From: Bryobacter sp.
GTDB taxonomy: Bacteria; Acidobacteriota; Terriglobia; Bryobacterales; Bryobacteraceae
NCBI GenBank assembly: GCA_022843625.1
Contig: JALHNH010000058.1
Location: forward strand, 1 to 35,792
DNA length: 35,792 nucleotides
Direction of reading: 5' to 3'
The stretch's first letter is position 1, and each line of letters opens with the position of its first letter. Below, piece by piece: positions 24,980 through 33,332 of this stretch. The notes below the pieces were generated by a model. It was not told the DNA's origin, did no database searches, and worked only from the letters and a program-made list of their open reading frames with translations. A program made the position numbers and the translations under genes.

Positions 24980-26107
24980 ATGGATCTCCAGGAGCCTAGA
25001 TACGGTGCACGTGATCTCACGATCGATTTCGTTCGTGGGTTGTGCCTTCCGCTGATGATGATTGATCATCTGCGGAACCACTGGCTTGCGATTTTCACCT
25101 ACCGCCCACTCGGCTTCTTCTGCGCAGCGGCGGTTTTCGTTTTTCTCTCGGGCTTCTCTCTGGCCAGGCATCACACTCGCTACCTGGGCGCTCCAGACCC
25201 CTTCAGCATTTATCGCCACATCTGGCGCCGTGCAGCCGAGGCCTATGGCTTGCATCTCTGCGTTACGGTAATCACGCTGGCGCTAGCCGTATATGCTCCC
25301 TTTGGCAGGGAAGTCGAGGGCGCGGTGAATCGTCCCTGGAAGGCGCTGATGAGTTCCGCTCTCCTCAACTCGGATGCGCCTTTGCTTGAGTTTCTACCGA
25401 TGTACATTTTCTTTCTGCTGTGCACGCCCTGGATCCTGAAACGATTTCAGGGCGGCCACGAGAAAGCGATTCTTGGCCCGAGTTTTCTTCTTTGGCTGGC
25501 TGCTCAGTCTGGCTACAGCATGCCGCTGCCACCGTTCACAACGGTCTTCGACAGCGCGGGGTGGCAGTTCCTGTATGTAACTTCGCTCTACCTTGGGTTC
25601 ACACAGGCCACGCAGCCGCTTGAGAAGCCGCAAGAAAGCAAGACGCTCAATCTGGCGCTCTTCGGCTGTATGACCACACTGGTGATGCTCAGGCATGCGG
25701 AGATCTTCGGCCTTGAGGGATTCGCGCAGACCATTCCGGCCTGGTGGATCGATAGAAGCCATGCCGGACCGCTGGTGATTTTGAATCTTTACCTGTGGGT
25801 GGCTTTTCTGTGGCTGGTACCTGGGCCGTTACTGAGGTTGGCGCGGCAGGGAAGAGTCTTCGTCGCGGTGGGACATTATGCCTTGCCGGTCTTTGCGTGG
25901 CAGGTGCTGCTTTTTTATGTGTTCATGGGCTGGTTCCCGCAGCTCTACCGTTATTCGATTCTCGAACAGGCCCTGGTGATTTGCTTCGCCGTTGTCTGTT
26001 TGGTCTTCCCGGTAAGCCTCTTCCTGACTACCGCTCAACCGAAGATCCGATCGATTGCCTTGCCTCCCATAGAAGAAGGTGCTGCACGCCTCTTTGACAG
26101 CCGATAA
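24980..26107 (+). CDS. OpgC-like integral membrane acyltransferase
   Basis: This 375-residue protein has about ten hydrophobic segments. The start has AGGA a few bases upstream. The N-terminal RDLTIDFVRGLCLPLMMIDHL, with Arg, Asp and a membrane His-Leu, matches the opening of OpgC/acyltransferase-3-like proteins, as does FVFLSGFSLARHH in the next helix. OpgC succinylates osmoregulated periplasmic glucans in proteobacteria; the acyl donor and acceptor here are unknown. It starts a plus-strand cluster with two CPBP proteases (29 bases to the next). The DUF1624-type heparan acetyltransferases are an alternative relative. Confidence 0.85.
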   Translation: MDLQEPRYGARDLTIDFVRGLCLPLMMIDHLRNHWLAIFTYRPLGFFCAAAVFVFLSGFSLARHHTRYLGAPDPFSIYRHIWRRAAEAYGLHLCVTVITLALAVYAPFGREVEGAVNRPWKALMSSALLNSDAPLLEFLPMYIFFLLCTPWILKRFQGGHEKAILGPSFLLWLAAQSGYSMPLPPFTTVFDSAGWQFLYVTSLYLGFTQATQPLEKPQESKTLNLALFGCMTTLVMLRHAEIFGLEGFAQTIPAWWIDRSHAGPLVILNLYLWVAFLWLVPGPLLRLARQGRVFVAVGHYALPVFAWQVLLFYVFMGWFPQLYRYSILEQALVICFAVVCLVFPVSLFLTTAQPKIRSIALPPIEEGAARLFDSR

Positions 26108-26136
26108 GCTCTTCTTCCGATTCAGAGCACATTGCT

Positions 26137-27060
26137 GTGTTAGGTTTGGAAAAAGTGCTTTATGACCATCCGCAGCAGCCACCGATCCCTGAAGGGGGGA
26201 TCTTTCGTACGCTGGTGGCCTTTGCCGCGTTGATGCGCAGCACAGGTGCCTTTTTGGCGATGGGGACCAGTGCGATCCTGCTCGGCCTCGTTCTTGCAAA
26301 ATTGCGATTCCTGGTACCGATGCCGAGGAAGCTTGCTGCGAATCTGTTGCAGTCGATACCCGACCTCATCATGGGATTGCTGATCTCGTGGTTGCTCCTG
26401 CGCTTCGCTCACAAGGCCAAATTGCGTGATTTGGGCCTCCGGCTGGATCGTAGTGCCATCACCGAAACTCTGGTTTCGATGCTGGCTGGAGGGCTGATGA
26501 TAGCGCTGCTCGTGGTTCCATTTGTAGTTGGGGGAATGGGCGAGATTGTAAGCGCAGAGACCAAAATACGCGGCCCCTATGGCTTGGTGGTATTGATGGT
26601 GATGATGTTCATTGCCGCCTTCAGCGAAGAATTGATCCTGCGCGGCTATGTATTTCAAACACTGGTTCAGCCGATCCATATGCTGGGAGCCATCCTTGTA
26701 ACAAGTGCTCCGTTTACAGCGCTGCACTGGAACAATCCCGGGGCCAACGAATACACAATGGTGAACACCTTTCTGGCAGGCGCTGCGCTAGGCATGCTGA
26801 TGGTTTGGAGGCGGAGCCTTTGGGCGGCTGCAGGCGCGCATTTCGGATGGAATTTTGCGTGTGTACTTTTCGGCCTGAACGTCAGCGGGATGCCCGTCCC
26901 AGTGGTGCCTTTTACAATTCGATGGAAAGTGGATGAGATCTGGACCGGAGGCAGTTACGGGCCAGAAGGCGGGCTGCCCTGCATGGTGTTGTTAAGTGTT
27001 CTTTTGCTGGTGCTGATTCGTCTTTATTACCATCGTGAGGAAGGTTCCAGAGTCTCTTGA
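26137..27060 (+). CDS. CPBP-family intramembrane protease (first of two)
   Basis: This 307-residue membrane protein starts at GTG 26137. All CPBP (Abi/CAAX) catalytic motifs are present: EELILR (EExxxR) in SEELILRGYVFQ, FTALH (FxxxH) followed by WNN, and HFGWN (HxxxN). There are six to eight hydrophobic segments. CPBP proteins are glutamic-type intramembrane proteases related to Rce1. Bacterial members process bacteriocins, regulators or C-terminal sorting signals, but most are uncharacterised. Its stop overlaps the TTG start of the second CPBP gene by four bases (TTGA), so the pair is probably coupled. Confidence 0.9.
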   Translation: MLGLEKVLYDHPQQPPIPEGGIFRTLVAFAALMRSTGAFLAMGTSAILLGLVLAKLRFLVPMPRKLAANLLQSIPDLIMGLLISWLLLRFAHKAKLRDLGLRLDRSAITETLVSMLAGGLMIALLVVPFVVGGMGEIVSAETKIRGPYGLVVLMVMMFIAAFSEELILRGYVFQTLVQPIHMLGAILVTSAPFTALHWNNPGANEYTMVNTFLAGAALGMLMVWRRSLWAAAGAHFGWNFACVLFGLNVSGMPVPVVPFTIRWKVDEIWTGGSYGPEGGLPCMVLLSVLLLVLIRLYYHREEGSRVS

Positions 27061-27950
27061 ACAATTTCCCCTTGATTCTTCTCCCCGCGCTGCTGCTGGA
27101 AGCAGTTTTTTACTTTCTTCCTCTGTGGCCGAAATTTTCCGAGTGGTTCAAAAAGTTGTACAGGCCGGTGCAGGCAATCTTGATCTGGGTAAGCGGAATC
27201 GCGCCGATGCTGTTGCTTCACTGGGCGCAGGACCTGGTACCGGACGAGTTTGCATTGCTAGCAGTGGCGCTTGCCATCGTCTGTATCTGGTTTCTAGTCT
27301 TGCCCCACAAACCAATGGCGGACATTCTGTTGCTGGCCCTGCTGGGGGCTTTCATTTTGTTGCCCTGGTTTAAGGACATGTTCCCTTCTCCCCCAGGAAC
27401 TACAAAGATGGGCTTTCTCAACAAACAGCTCTGGATGCGAGTGGGCATTAGCGTTTTTCTCTATCTGCGGCGGATGAAGGTGCCAGGGTTCGGGCTGATG
27501 CCCACCAGGCAGGACTGGTGGGTAGGGACTCAGCAGTTTTTGTATTTCCTCGCCATCCTATTGCCAGTGGGCTTCTATTTCAACATCCTGCGGATCCAGT
27601 TTCCGAAGCTCAGCACCTGGGTAATTCCCTTTGCTGCCGTGGGAACTTTTTTAGGCGTGTACCTTTTTTTGGCATTGCTCGAGGAGTTCATGTTCCGTGG
27701 CGTCTTGCAGCAGGTGTTGATCAAGGGCCTTGGAAGCAAATGGACGGGGCTCATTTTGGCGAGCCTTTGCTTTGGGTCGGTTCATTTGCCGTTTCGAGAA
27801 TTTCCGAACTGGCGATTTGCGCTGCTATCGACTGTGGCAAGCATTTTTTACGGGCTTGCTTTTGAGAAAGCAAACTCGCTGCGCGCTGCGATGATCACGC
27901 ATTCACTAGTGGTCACGATTTGGACGATCGTGTTTGCGCGCTCCCTTTAG
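27057..27950 (+). CDS. CPBP-family intramembrane protease (second of two)
   Basis: This 297-residue membrane protein starts at a TTG overlapping the previous stop. It shares almost no visible sequence with its neighbour apart from catalytic motifs: LEEFMFRGVLQQ (EExxxR) and FGSVH (FxxxH). The third motif is altered: THSLVVTIW has His but Val where Asn or His is usual. The segment FPNWRFALLSTVASIFYGLAF resembles CPBP members I associate with PEP-CTERM-encoding bacteria, though this is from memory. About seven transmembrane segments are visible. Its TAG overlaps the convergent lipoprotein stop by 4 bases. Confidence 0.88.
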   Translation: MNNFPLILLPALLLEAVFYFLPLWPKFSEWFKKLYRPVQAILIWVSGIAPMLLLHWAQDLVPDEFALLAVALAIVCIWFLVLPHKPMADILLLALLGAFILLPWFKDMFPSPPGTTKMGFLNKQLWMRVGISVFLYLRRMKVPGFGLMPTRQDWWVGTQQFLYFLAILLPVGFYFNILRIQFPKLSTWVIPFAAVGTFLGVYLFLALLEEFMFRGVLQQVLIKGLGSKWTGLILASLCFGSVHLPFREFPNWRFALLSTVASIFYGLAFEKANSLRAAMITHSLVVTIWTIVFARSL

Positions 27951-29110
27951 CGGAGCTCATCGACCGAGACGAGCCCTTGCGAAATCGCCTGCTTGCCGGC
28001 AGCCTCAAGGGCGGTGAGCCAGTCTGAGAGGTTGGGCGGCTCGCTGGTAAAGGGAAACTCCAGGGTGGCGAATGCCTGTTTGGCGTTGTTCTCGCTCTGC
28101 CCGGCCCAGCGAGTATCGAGCAGGAGCGAAGCTGTTCTGGCGCTTACGGCTCCGGCCCCGGAGAGAGACTTCCATTGCCATTTTTCAGCCTCCTGTTCAG
28201 CCGAAGCCAGACGCATGTTCGGAAATAGTGCTTCGAGTCGCTGCCAGACGGCAGTGTCGGGCTTCTTGAGGTTGCCGAGCCGCCCGGCGATGGCAAAGTG
28301 AGAAGGGACGCCACTTCGATCAAATAACGGCCACCAGAATTGCCCCGCAAGATTTGCATTAAACACCACAACCCTGGGAGTGGGGCTATAGTCGAGTTCT
28401 TCTTTCTGAAGCATTTCAAGCAAAGCGAGGTAGTGTTTTCGCCGCAGATCGGCACTAGCCTGAACCGCTTGGTTGACCTTGTGGAAGTAGTCATCGAGCG
28501 GCTTGTCGAGGCGGAAGCCGGAGCGGAGGTCGCTCAATACCTGTCGGGCAACTTCTGCCTCAAGAACACTTCGCTCACCGAGCAGCAGAGCCTGGAGGAG
28601 AGATTCCCGGTCTACCATCACCATGACGCTGGAGCCGAGTTTGCCTGGGGTTAGCTCTGCTTCAAAGATAGACAGAGACTTCGAGACCTGGCGGGATTTC
28701 CATTCGAGGCGCAGCGGCGTGCTCCATCGTGGATCGGAAGAGAAGCGGATCGAAGCTTCGTAGTAGCGCTGGGCAGAGGCGAAGGATTGCGGATTGGCGA
28801 CCCGGCTGACCACCAACATGGCGGGAAACACTGGCAGCCCCTCGGGAGAACGCGTTTCGCGGAAAGCAAAAGCATGTGTGATCGCCCAGAAGTTCTGGTC
28901 TGTTGGGTCACCGGCTACATCACCCAGGAATGCGACACCAAGTTGCGGACGCTCGGCAGAAACTGGCTGCTGGATGGGCAGAAACTGAGCGGGCAGGCGC
29001 AAAGAAGCCACTCCGCTGAGTTGGACTTCTGTATGGCCGCTGGCCTGCACCAACTTGCTGGTGCAGGAACTGAGCACGCAAGCGATTGCCAAAATCAAAA
29101 AAAGACGCAT
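27947..29110 (-). CDS. Hypothetical lipoprotein
   Basis: The product has 387 residues from the ATG at 29110. A GTG four codons upstream is possible, but the ATG gives a clean lipoprotein signal (MRLFLILAIACVLSSC, lipobox LSSC with Cys16). The mature part begins with a polar linker, then VQLSGVASLRLPAQF. No catalytic motif is recognisable. A region such as DYFHKVNQAVQASADLRRKHYLALLEML is helical. It is predicted to be anchored in the inner or outer membrane. It is divergent from tRNA-Val and convergent with the second CPBP gene. I do not recognise the family. Confidence 0.8.
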   Translation of the reverse strand: MRLFLILAIACVLSSCTSKLVQASGHTEVQLSGVASLRLPAQFLPIQQPVSAERPQLGVAFLGDVAGDPTDQNFWAITHAFAFRETRSPEGLPVFPAMLVVSRVANPQSFASAQRYYEASIRFSSDPRWSTPLRLEWKSRQVSKSLSIFEAELTPGKLGSSVMVMVDRESLLQALLLGERSVLEAEVARQVLSDLRSGFRLDKPLDDYFHKVNQAVQASADLRRKHYLALLEMLQKEELDYSPTPRVVVFNANLAGQFWWPLFDRSGVPSHFAIAGRLGNLKKPDTAVWQRLEALFPNMRLASAEQEAEKWQWKSLSGAGAVSARTASLLLDTRWAGQSENNAKQAFATLEFPFTSEPPNLSDWLTALEAAGKQAISQGLVSVDELR

Positions 29111-29176
29111 CTGAGACCGCACCCCTCATGGTATGCCATTGGTCGATGTTAGACTAGAAGGCGAAGCTGCTGTTAC

Positions 29177-29253
29177 GGGCGCGTAGCTCAGTTGGTTAGA
29201 GCACCTCGTTTACACCGAGGGGGTCCGGGGTTCGAGTCCCTGCGCGCCCACCA
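29177..29253 (+). tRNA. tRNA-Val (anticodon TAC), CCA encoded
   Basis: A full cloverleaf can be folded. The acceptor stem GGGCGCG pairs with CGCGCCC at 29243-29249, followed by discriminator A and an encoded CCA. The D-arm region is TAGCTCAGTTGGTTAGAGCA. The anticodon stem CCTCG/CGAGG encloses loop TTTACAC, giving anticodon TAC (valine). The T arm is CGGGG-TTCGAGT-CCCTG. It lies 21 bases before the gluQ start. Confidence 0.97.
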
Positions 29254-29274
29254 TCCTCAGAATTGTGGCCATCC

Positions 29275-30135
29275 ATGTATCGTGGACGATTCGCCCCTTC
29301 CCCAACCGGTCCCCTACATTTTGGTTCTCTTGTCGCTGCTACGGCCAGCTATCTTGAAGCCCGCCGTCACGGCGGCCAGTGGCTGTTGCGAATGGAGGAT
29401 ACCGACACGCCCCGCTGCAGCGCAACTGCGGCCGAGGCAATCGTCCGCGTATTGTTTGAACTCGGGTTTCGCTGGGATGGAGAGGTGGAATACCAGAGCC
29501 AGCGGACGGAGCTATACCGAAAAGAGCTGCAACGGCTGGGGCCTCATGTTTTCGCCTGTACCTGCAGCCGCAAAGAAATCAGCGAGAGCGCCGAAGGGCG
29601 CTACCCCGGTACTTGCCGCAATGGCATCGAGGCAGGAAAACCGGTTCGCGCAATTCGGTTGCGAGTCGCCGATCAGATCCTCGAGTTTGAGGATGATTTG
29701 CAGGGAAGATACCGGGCAAATCTCGAACACGATCCTGGGGATTTTGTGCTCTTGCGCCCCGGGACAGGAATTTTCTCCTACCAGTTGGCTGTAGTGGTGG
29801 ATGACGAGGCGCAAGGCGTAACGCACGTGGTACGTGGCGCTGATTTGCTGGATTCAACGCCGAGACAAATCTATCTGCAGCAGCTGCTGGGCTACCGGCA
29901 CTTGAAATACATGCATGTTCCGGTTGCGATTGGCCCGGATGGAGAGAAGTTATCCAAGCAGACGCTAGCCCCAGCGCTCGACGCCGGAGAACCGCACCGG
30001 CTACTCGATCAGGCCCTGCGATTTTTGGGACATGAGCCCCCCGTTGGATTAAGCCTTGAAACACTTTGGGGTTGGGCTAGTTCGCACTGGGACGCGGCGA
30101 ATATCCCGCCCGGACTGGCTCACCAAGCGCCTTGA
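29275..30135 (+). CDS. gluQ: Glutamyl-Q tRNA(Asp) synthetase
   Basis: This 286-residue class I synthetase-like protein begins MYRGRFAPSPTGPLHFGSL, with the HIGH-equivalent HFGS at 15-18. It has EDTDTPR, the zinc-site CTCSRKEI with a later YPGTC, and the KMSKS-equivalent EKLSKQ. It lacks the anticodon-binding half of GluRS, which identifies GluQ (YadB). GluQ charges glutamate onto queuosine at position 34 of tRNA-Asp. The ATG at 29275 is preferred over a TTG at 29263. Its 3' end overlaps the convergent kinase gene by 59 bases. Confidence 0.95.
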   Translation: MYRGRFAPSPTGPLHFGSLVAATASYLEARRHGGQWLLRMEDTDTPRCSATAAEAIVRVLFELGFRWDGEVEYQSQRTELYRKELQRLGPHVFACTCSRKEISESAEGRYPGTCRNGIEAGKPVRAIRLRVADQILEFEDDLQGRYRANLEHDPGDFVLLRPGTGIFSYQLAVVVDDEAQGVTHVVRGADLLDSTPRQIYLQQLLGYRHLKYMHVPVAIGPDGEKLSKQTLAPALDAGEPHRLLDQALRFLGHEPPVGLSLETLWGWASSHWDAANIPPGLAHQAP

Positions 30136-32587
30136 GACGCTTCTCGATCGCCAGTTGGTCTTCTTTCATTGCGGCATTGCCTCGATTGGACTGGATGATC
30201 GACTCGAGCATATCCTGAGCGGTGTGATACTCAATCCGAGCCTTGTCCGGCTGACGCAAAGCCACATAGACATTGCCCAAAGCGGCATGTGCCTCCGCCA
30301 CCTCCCCCTGTACGCCGGCACTGGCTCTATTCAGGGCAGCCAATTTTTGACGACCGCTGAGTGCAGTGTGGACAAAGTGCAGGGCTTCCAGGTTGCGGCC
30401 AAGGCTGAGTAAAGCCTCAGCCGTGCGAATGCGGCAGGATTCGAGCAGGGTCTTACTTCTCACATCGCGATCATCGGCAAACGAAACAGCCTCAAAAAGT
30501 TTGCGGGCTTTGGCGTAGTGGCCGAGGGCTTCGTCGGCTCGACCCAGCTTCACCAGGATTACCCCGTAGTTGTTGTGCGACCATCCTGAACTCAACAGGT
30601 AAGGCACATGGGTGGGATTGCGTTCGAGAATGCCAAGATCAATATCCAGGGCGCGCTTGTAGTGTTCGAGGCTCTCTTTGAGCAGATTTTCATGCATCTC
30701 GATAGAGCCCAGACGGGCCAGCGCCAAGGCCAGGCCGCGAAGATCCGCGGCTTCTTTTGAGTTGCTTGCAACGATCTCCTCATGCATTTTGAGAGCTTCA
30801 CGCCGGGTTTCCATAACACCGGCAAAATCACCGATCTGGGAGAGGCTGCCACTCAAGGTGGTGAGGCTCGAGGCGAGCGCTCTCTTGAAAGTAAGGTTTC
30901 CGGGATCGCCTTCAAATAGAGCCTGCCGGATGCCCAGAGCTTTCCGCTCATAGGCGAGGCCCCCCTCAATGTCGCCTACATCGCGCAGGGCAGCGCTGAT
31001 GCGGGCATAGATCCGCGCCAGATGATTGCTTGCAGCGAGAAACTCAGGAGCCAAATGAGCTTCTTTGCGAATCGCTTCGCGCAGAGCCTCGCTCTTGCGG
31101 AAGCTGGCCAGTGCTTCATTGGTTTGTCCCAGATTGAGAGAACTATTTCCGCCCTGAATCTCGCCAATCTTCTCGTAAGCAGCGGCAAGATCCTCCTTCA
31201 GCTGAGGATCGGTCGTGTCCTGTTTTGCTAGCTCATCGAGGTAACCAAGGGAGCTTCGCACCAGCCGCATGCGAACCTTGGTGGCACCCTGTAGGCCCAC
31301 TAGTGCTTCGTCTGTTTCAAAGATCAATGAGTTGGCCAGAGTTCGAAGTTGTTCGAAGCGCTGGCGGGAGTTGTCGTAGCTAAGTCGAGCCTGTCGTGCC
31401 TGATAAAGAGCAGTGCCGATCGAGAGGATCAGCGCAATGCTTGCAATACTGGCAACACTGACCAGCCCTTTGTTACGAAGTACAAATTTCTGTAGACGAT
31501 AGCCTCTGGTTTGGCGGCGGGCTAAAACGGGCCGTAGCGCAAGGTGGCGCTCAATGTCTTCGGCGAGTGCGTCCACGCTGCGGTAGCGATGGCCGAGTTC
31601 ATATTCAAGCGCCTTGAGGGTGATGTTGTCGAGGTCACCGGCGAGCCTGGCATCTCCGGTGATTGCGCTCGGCTTGGGTGGCTGCTCGCGTTTTAGCTTG
31701 TCGAGAATCTGCTGAGAGCCAAGACCGGCGAAGTCGAAGGGTTTTTGGTCTGTCAGCAAGAAGAACAGAATTCGCCCCAGCTCGTAACAATCGCTTTCGA
31801 TGGTGAGCGGCTCGCCGCGCAACTGCTCCGGACTAGCCCACCACGGGGTAAGCGCCGGGGTCATCGTGATGGTGAGCTGGCCGCCTTCGGGGTCGCTATC
31901 TTCCTGCTTTGAGAGCAAACGGGCAATTCCAAAGTCGACAAGCTTTGGTACTCCTTCACGGGTGATCAGGATGTTGCTGGGCTTGATGTCTCCATGAACG
32001 ATCAGGTTGCGATGAGCGTAGGCGACACCGTCGCAAATGCCCTGAAAGACTTTGAGACGCATGGAGAGAGTGGGCTGCGTTGCGAGCCATTGTTCCAGAT
32101 TTTGGGCATCGAGATATTCGGTAACAATGTAGGGAAGGCCCTCTGCGGTCACTCCGCCGTCGAGAAGCCTGAGGATATTCTCGTGCGTGAGGCGGGCGAG
32201 AATCTGTCGCTCCAAGCGAAAGCGGCGGGCGAGATAGACCTGGCTTGCAGCAAAGCGGATGACTTTAAGGGCGACCTTCATCGGAACGCCGTCCATCTCT
32301 TTTTGTGCCAGGTAAACGCTGCCCATGCCACCCTTGGCAATCAGGCTCTCAATATGATATTCGCCAACCCACCGGCCCTCGAGACTGTCTCCGAGGCCAC
32401 TCAACTGAACGGGAGCATCTTCGAGAAAATCAGCGGCGTCATCGAAGCTGCTGAGCAGGCTTTCGACTTCCTCGATCAACTGCGGGTCGCCGCCACTGGC
32501 TTTAAGGACAAAGGCACTGCGCTCAGCCTGAGGAAGCTCCGAGGCGTCGTGCAGGATCTCTTTGACCTGTTGCCAGCGATCGATCAC
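30077..32587 (-). CDS. Membrane Ser/Thr protein kinase with TPR sensor region
   Basis: The product has 836 residues starting at a GTG that overlaps the sigma-factor stop (GTGA). An N-terminal helical extension (1-75) precedes a protein kinase domain (about 77-350): glycine loop IAKGGMGSVYLAQ, Lys108 in VALKVI, alpha-C Glu126, catalytic loop HGDIKPSNI with Asp200, DFG at 218-220, and ASPEQL. The usual HRD is HGD, a non-RD type loop. One transmembrane helix lies at about 374-395, followed by about 430 residues of TPR-like helical repeats (HYKRALDIDLGILERNP, GRADEALGHYAKARKLFEA) on the periplasmic side. Gene coupling suggests the kinase controls the ECF factor or its targets. Confidence 0.93.
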   Translation of the reverse strand: MIDRWQQVKEILHDASELPQAERSAFVLKASGGDPQLIEEVESLLSSFDDAADFLEDAPVQLSGLGDSLEGRWVGEYHIESLIAKGGMGSVYLAQKEMDGVPMKVALKVIRFAASQVYLARRFRLERQILARLTHENILRLLDGGVTAEGLPYIVTEYLDAQNLEQWLATQPTLSMRLKVFQGICDGVAYAHRNLIVHGDIKPSNILITREGVPKLVDFGIARLLSKQEDSDPEGGQLTITMTPALTPWWASPEQLRGEPLTIESDCYELGRILFFLLTDQKPFDFAGLGSQQILDKLKREQPPKPSAITGDARLAGDLDNITLKALEYELGHRYRSVDALAEDIERHLALRPVLARRQTRGYRLQKFVLRNKGLVSVASIASIALILSIGTALYQARQARLSYDNSRQRFEQLRTLANSLIFETDEALVGLQGATKVRMRLVRSSLGYLDELAKQDTTDPQLKEDLAAAYEKIGEIQGGNSSLNLGQTNEALASFRKSEALREAIRKEAHLAPEFLAASNHLARIYARISAALRDVGDIEGGLAYERKALGIRQALFEGDPGNLTFKRALASSLTTLSGSLSQIGDFAGVMETRREALKMHEEIVASNSKEAADLRGLALALARLGSIEMHENLLKESLEHYKRALDIDLGILERNPTHVPYLLSSGWSHNNYGVILVKLGRADEALGHYAKARKLFEAVSFADDRDVRSKTLLESCRIRTAEALLSLGRNLEALHFVHTALSGRQKLAALNRASAGVQGEVAEAHAALGNVYVALRQPDKARIEYHTAQDMLESIIQSNRGNAAMKEDQLAIEKRLKALGEPVRAGYSPRPSAN

Positions 32588-33204
32588 ATTCCTATGCCCT
32601 CACCGGGCTTGGTGCGAGACAACTCGCGGAAGAGCCATGCCTTGGCCGTAACCCAGTCTCTTTTTACCGTCGCTGGAGAAATGCCCACAATGGTTGCTGT
32701 TTCTTCAATCGAAAGACCGGCGAAAAAGCGCAGCTCTACGATGCGCGCCTGTTGTGGGTCTACCTTGGCCAGCGTCTTGAGGGCGTCGTCGAGCGCGATG
32801 ATTTCCCAATTCTTTTTTTCGCCCACCCCGAGCGCTTCATCCAGAGAAAGAGCGGCAAAGCCGGAGCCACGCTTTTGCGCGCGGGTGGCGCGGATATGGT
32901 CGACAAGGATACGCCGAATCATTTGCGCCGCGATTCCAAAGAAGTGGGCCCGGCTCTTCCAGCTGACATCTCGCTGATTGATGAGCTTCATGTAAGCTTC
33001 GTGAACCAGCGCAGTGGCCTGCAGGGTGTGGCCAGGGGATTCAAAGCGCATGTAGCTGGAGGCAAGGCGTCGCAATTCGTCGTAGACCAGCGGAAGCAGG
33101 TCGGCCAGTGCCTCACGGTTCCCATGGGACCAGCTCTGCAAAAGTTGTGTTACGTCGTGACTGGTTTCTTCCAAAACGGGGGCCTCTAAGACCATGCTTG
33201 CCAT
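32584..33204 (-). CDS. ECF-type RNA polymerase sigma factor
   Basis: This 206-residue sigma factor starts at the ATG at 33204, with AAGGAG nine bases upstream. Region 2 covers about 15-100 (LLPLVYDELRRLASSYMR, HTLQATALVHEAYMKLI, SRAHFFGIAAQMIRRILVDH). Region 4 covers about 135-190, with the helix-turn-helix LSIEETATIVGISPATVKRD. This pattern matches the Acidobacteria/Planctomycetes ECF subfamily usually found beside Ser/Thr kinases. There is no anti-sigma gene nearby; the adjacent coupled kinase probably takes that regulatory role, as proposed for such ECF groups. Confidence 0.94.
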   Translation of the reverse strand: MASMVLEAPVLEETSHDVTQLLQSWSHGNREALADLLPLVYDELRRLASSYMRFESPGHTLQATALVHEAYMKLINQRDVSWKSRAHFFGIAAQMIRRILVDHIRATRAQKRGSGFAALSLDEALGVGEKKNWEIIALDDALKTLAKVDPQQARIVELRFFAGLSIEETATIVGISPATVKRDWVTAKAWLFRELSRTKPGEGIGM

Positions 33205-33332
33205 ATCGAATCGACTCCTTACGCTATCAAGTACGCGCAGGAGGCCAAAAGGTTCGGGTCAAACGTCCTCATTTTATGCAAATTTGTGGGCCGAATGGGG
33301 TTTCAATTCGATGAGAAGATAGAGAAAGAATC

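Noticed and set aside
31994..32977. A 327-codon plus-strand frame opposite the kinase and sigma genes
   Set aside because: It crosses the junction of two well-supported minus-strand genes and has no domain similarity.
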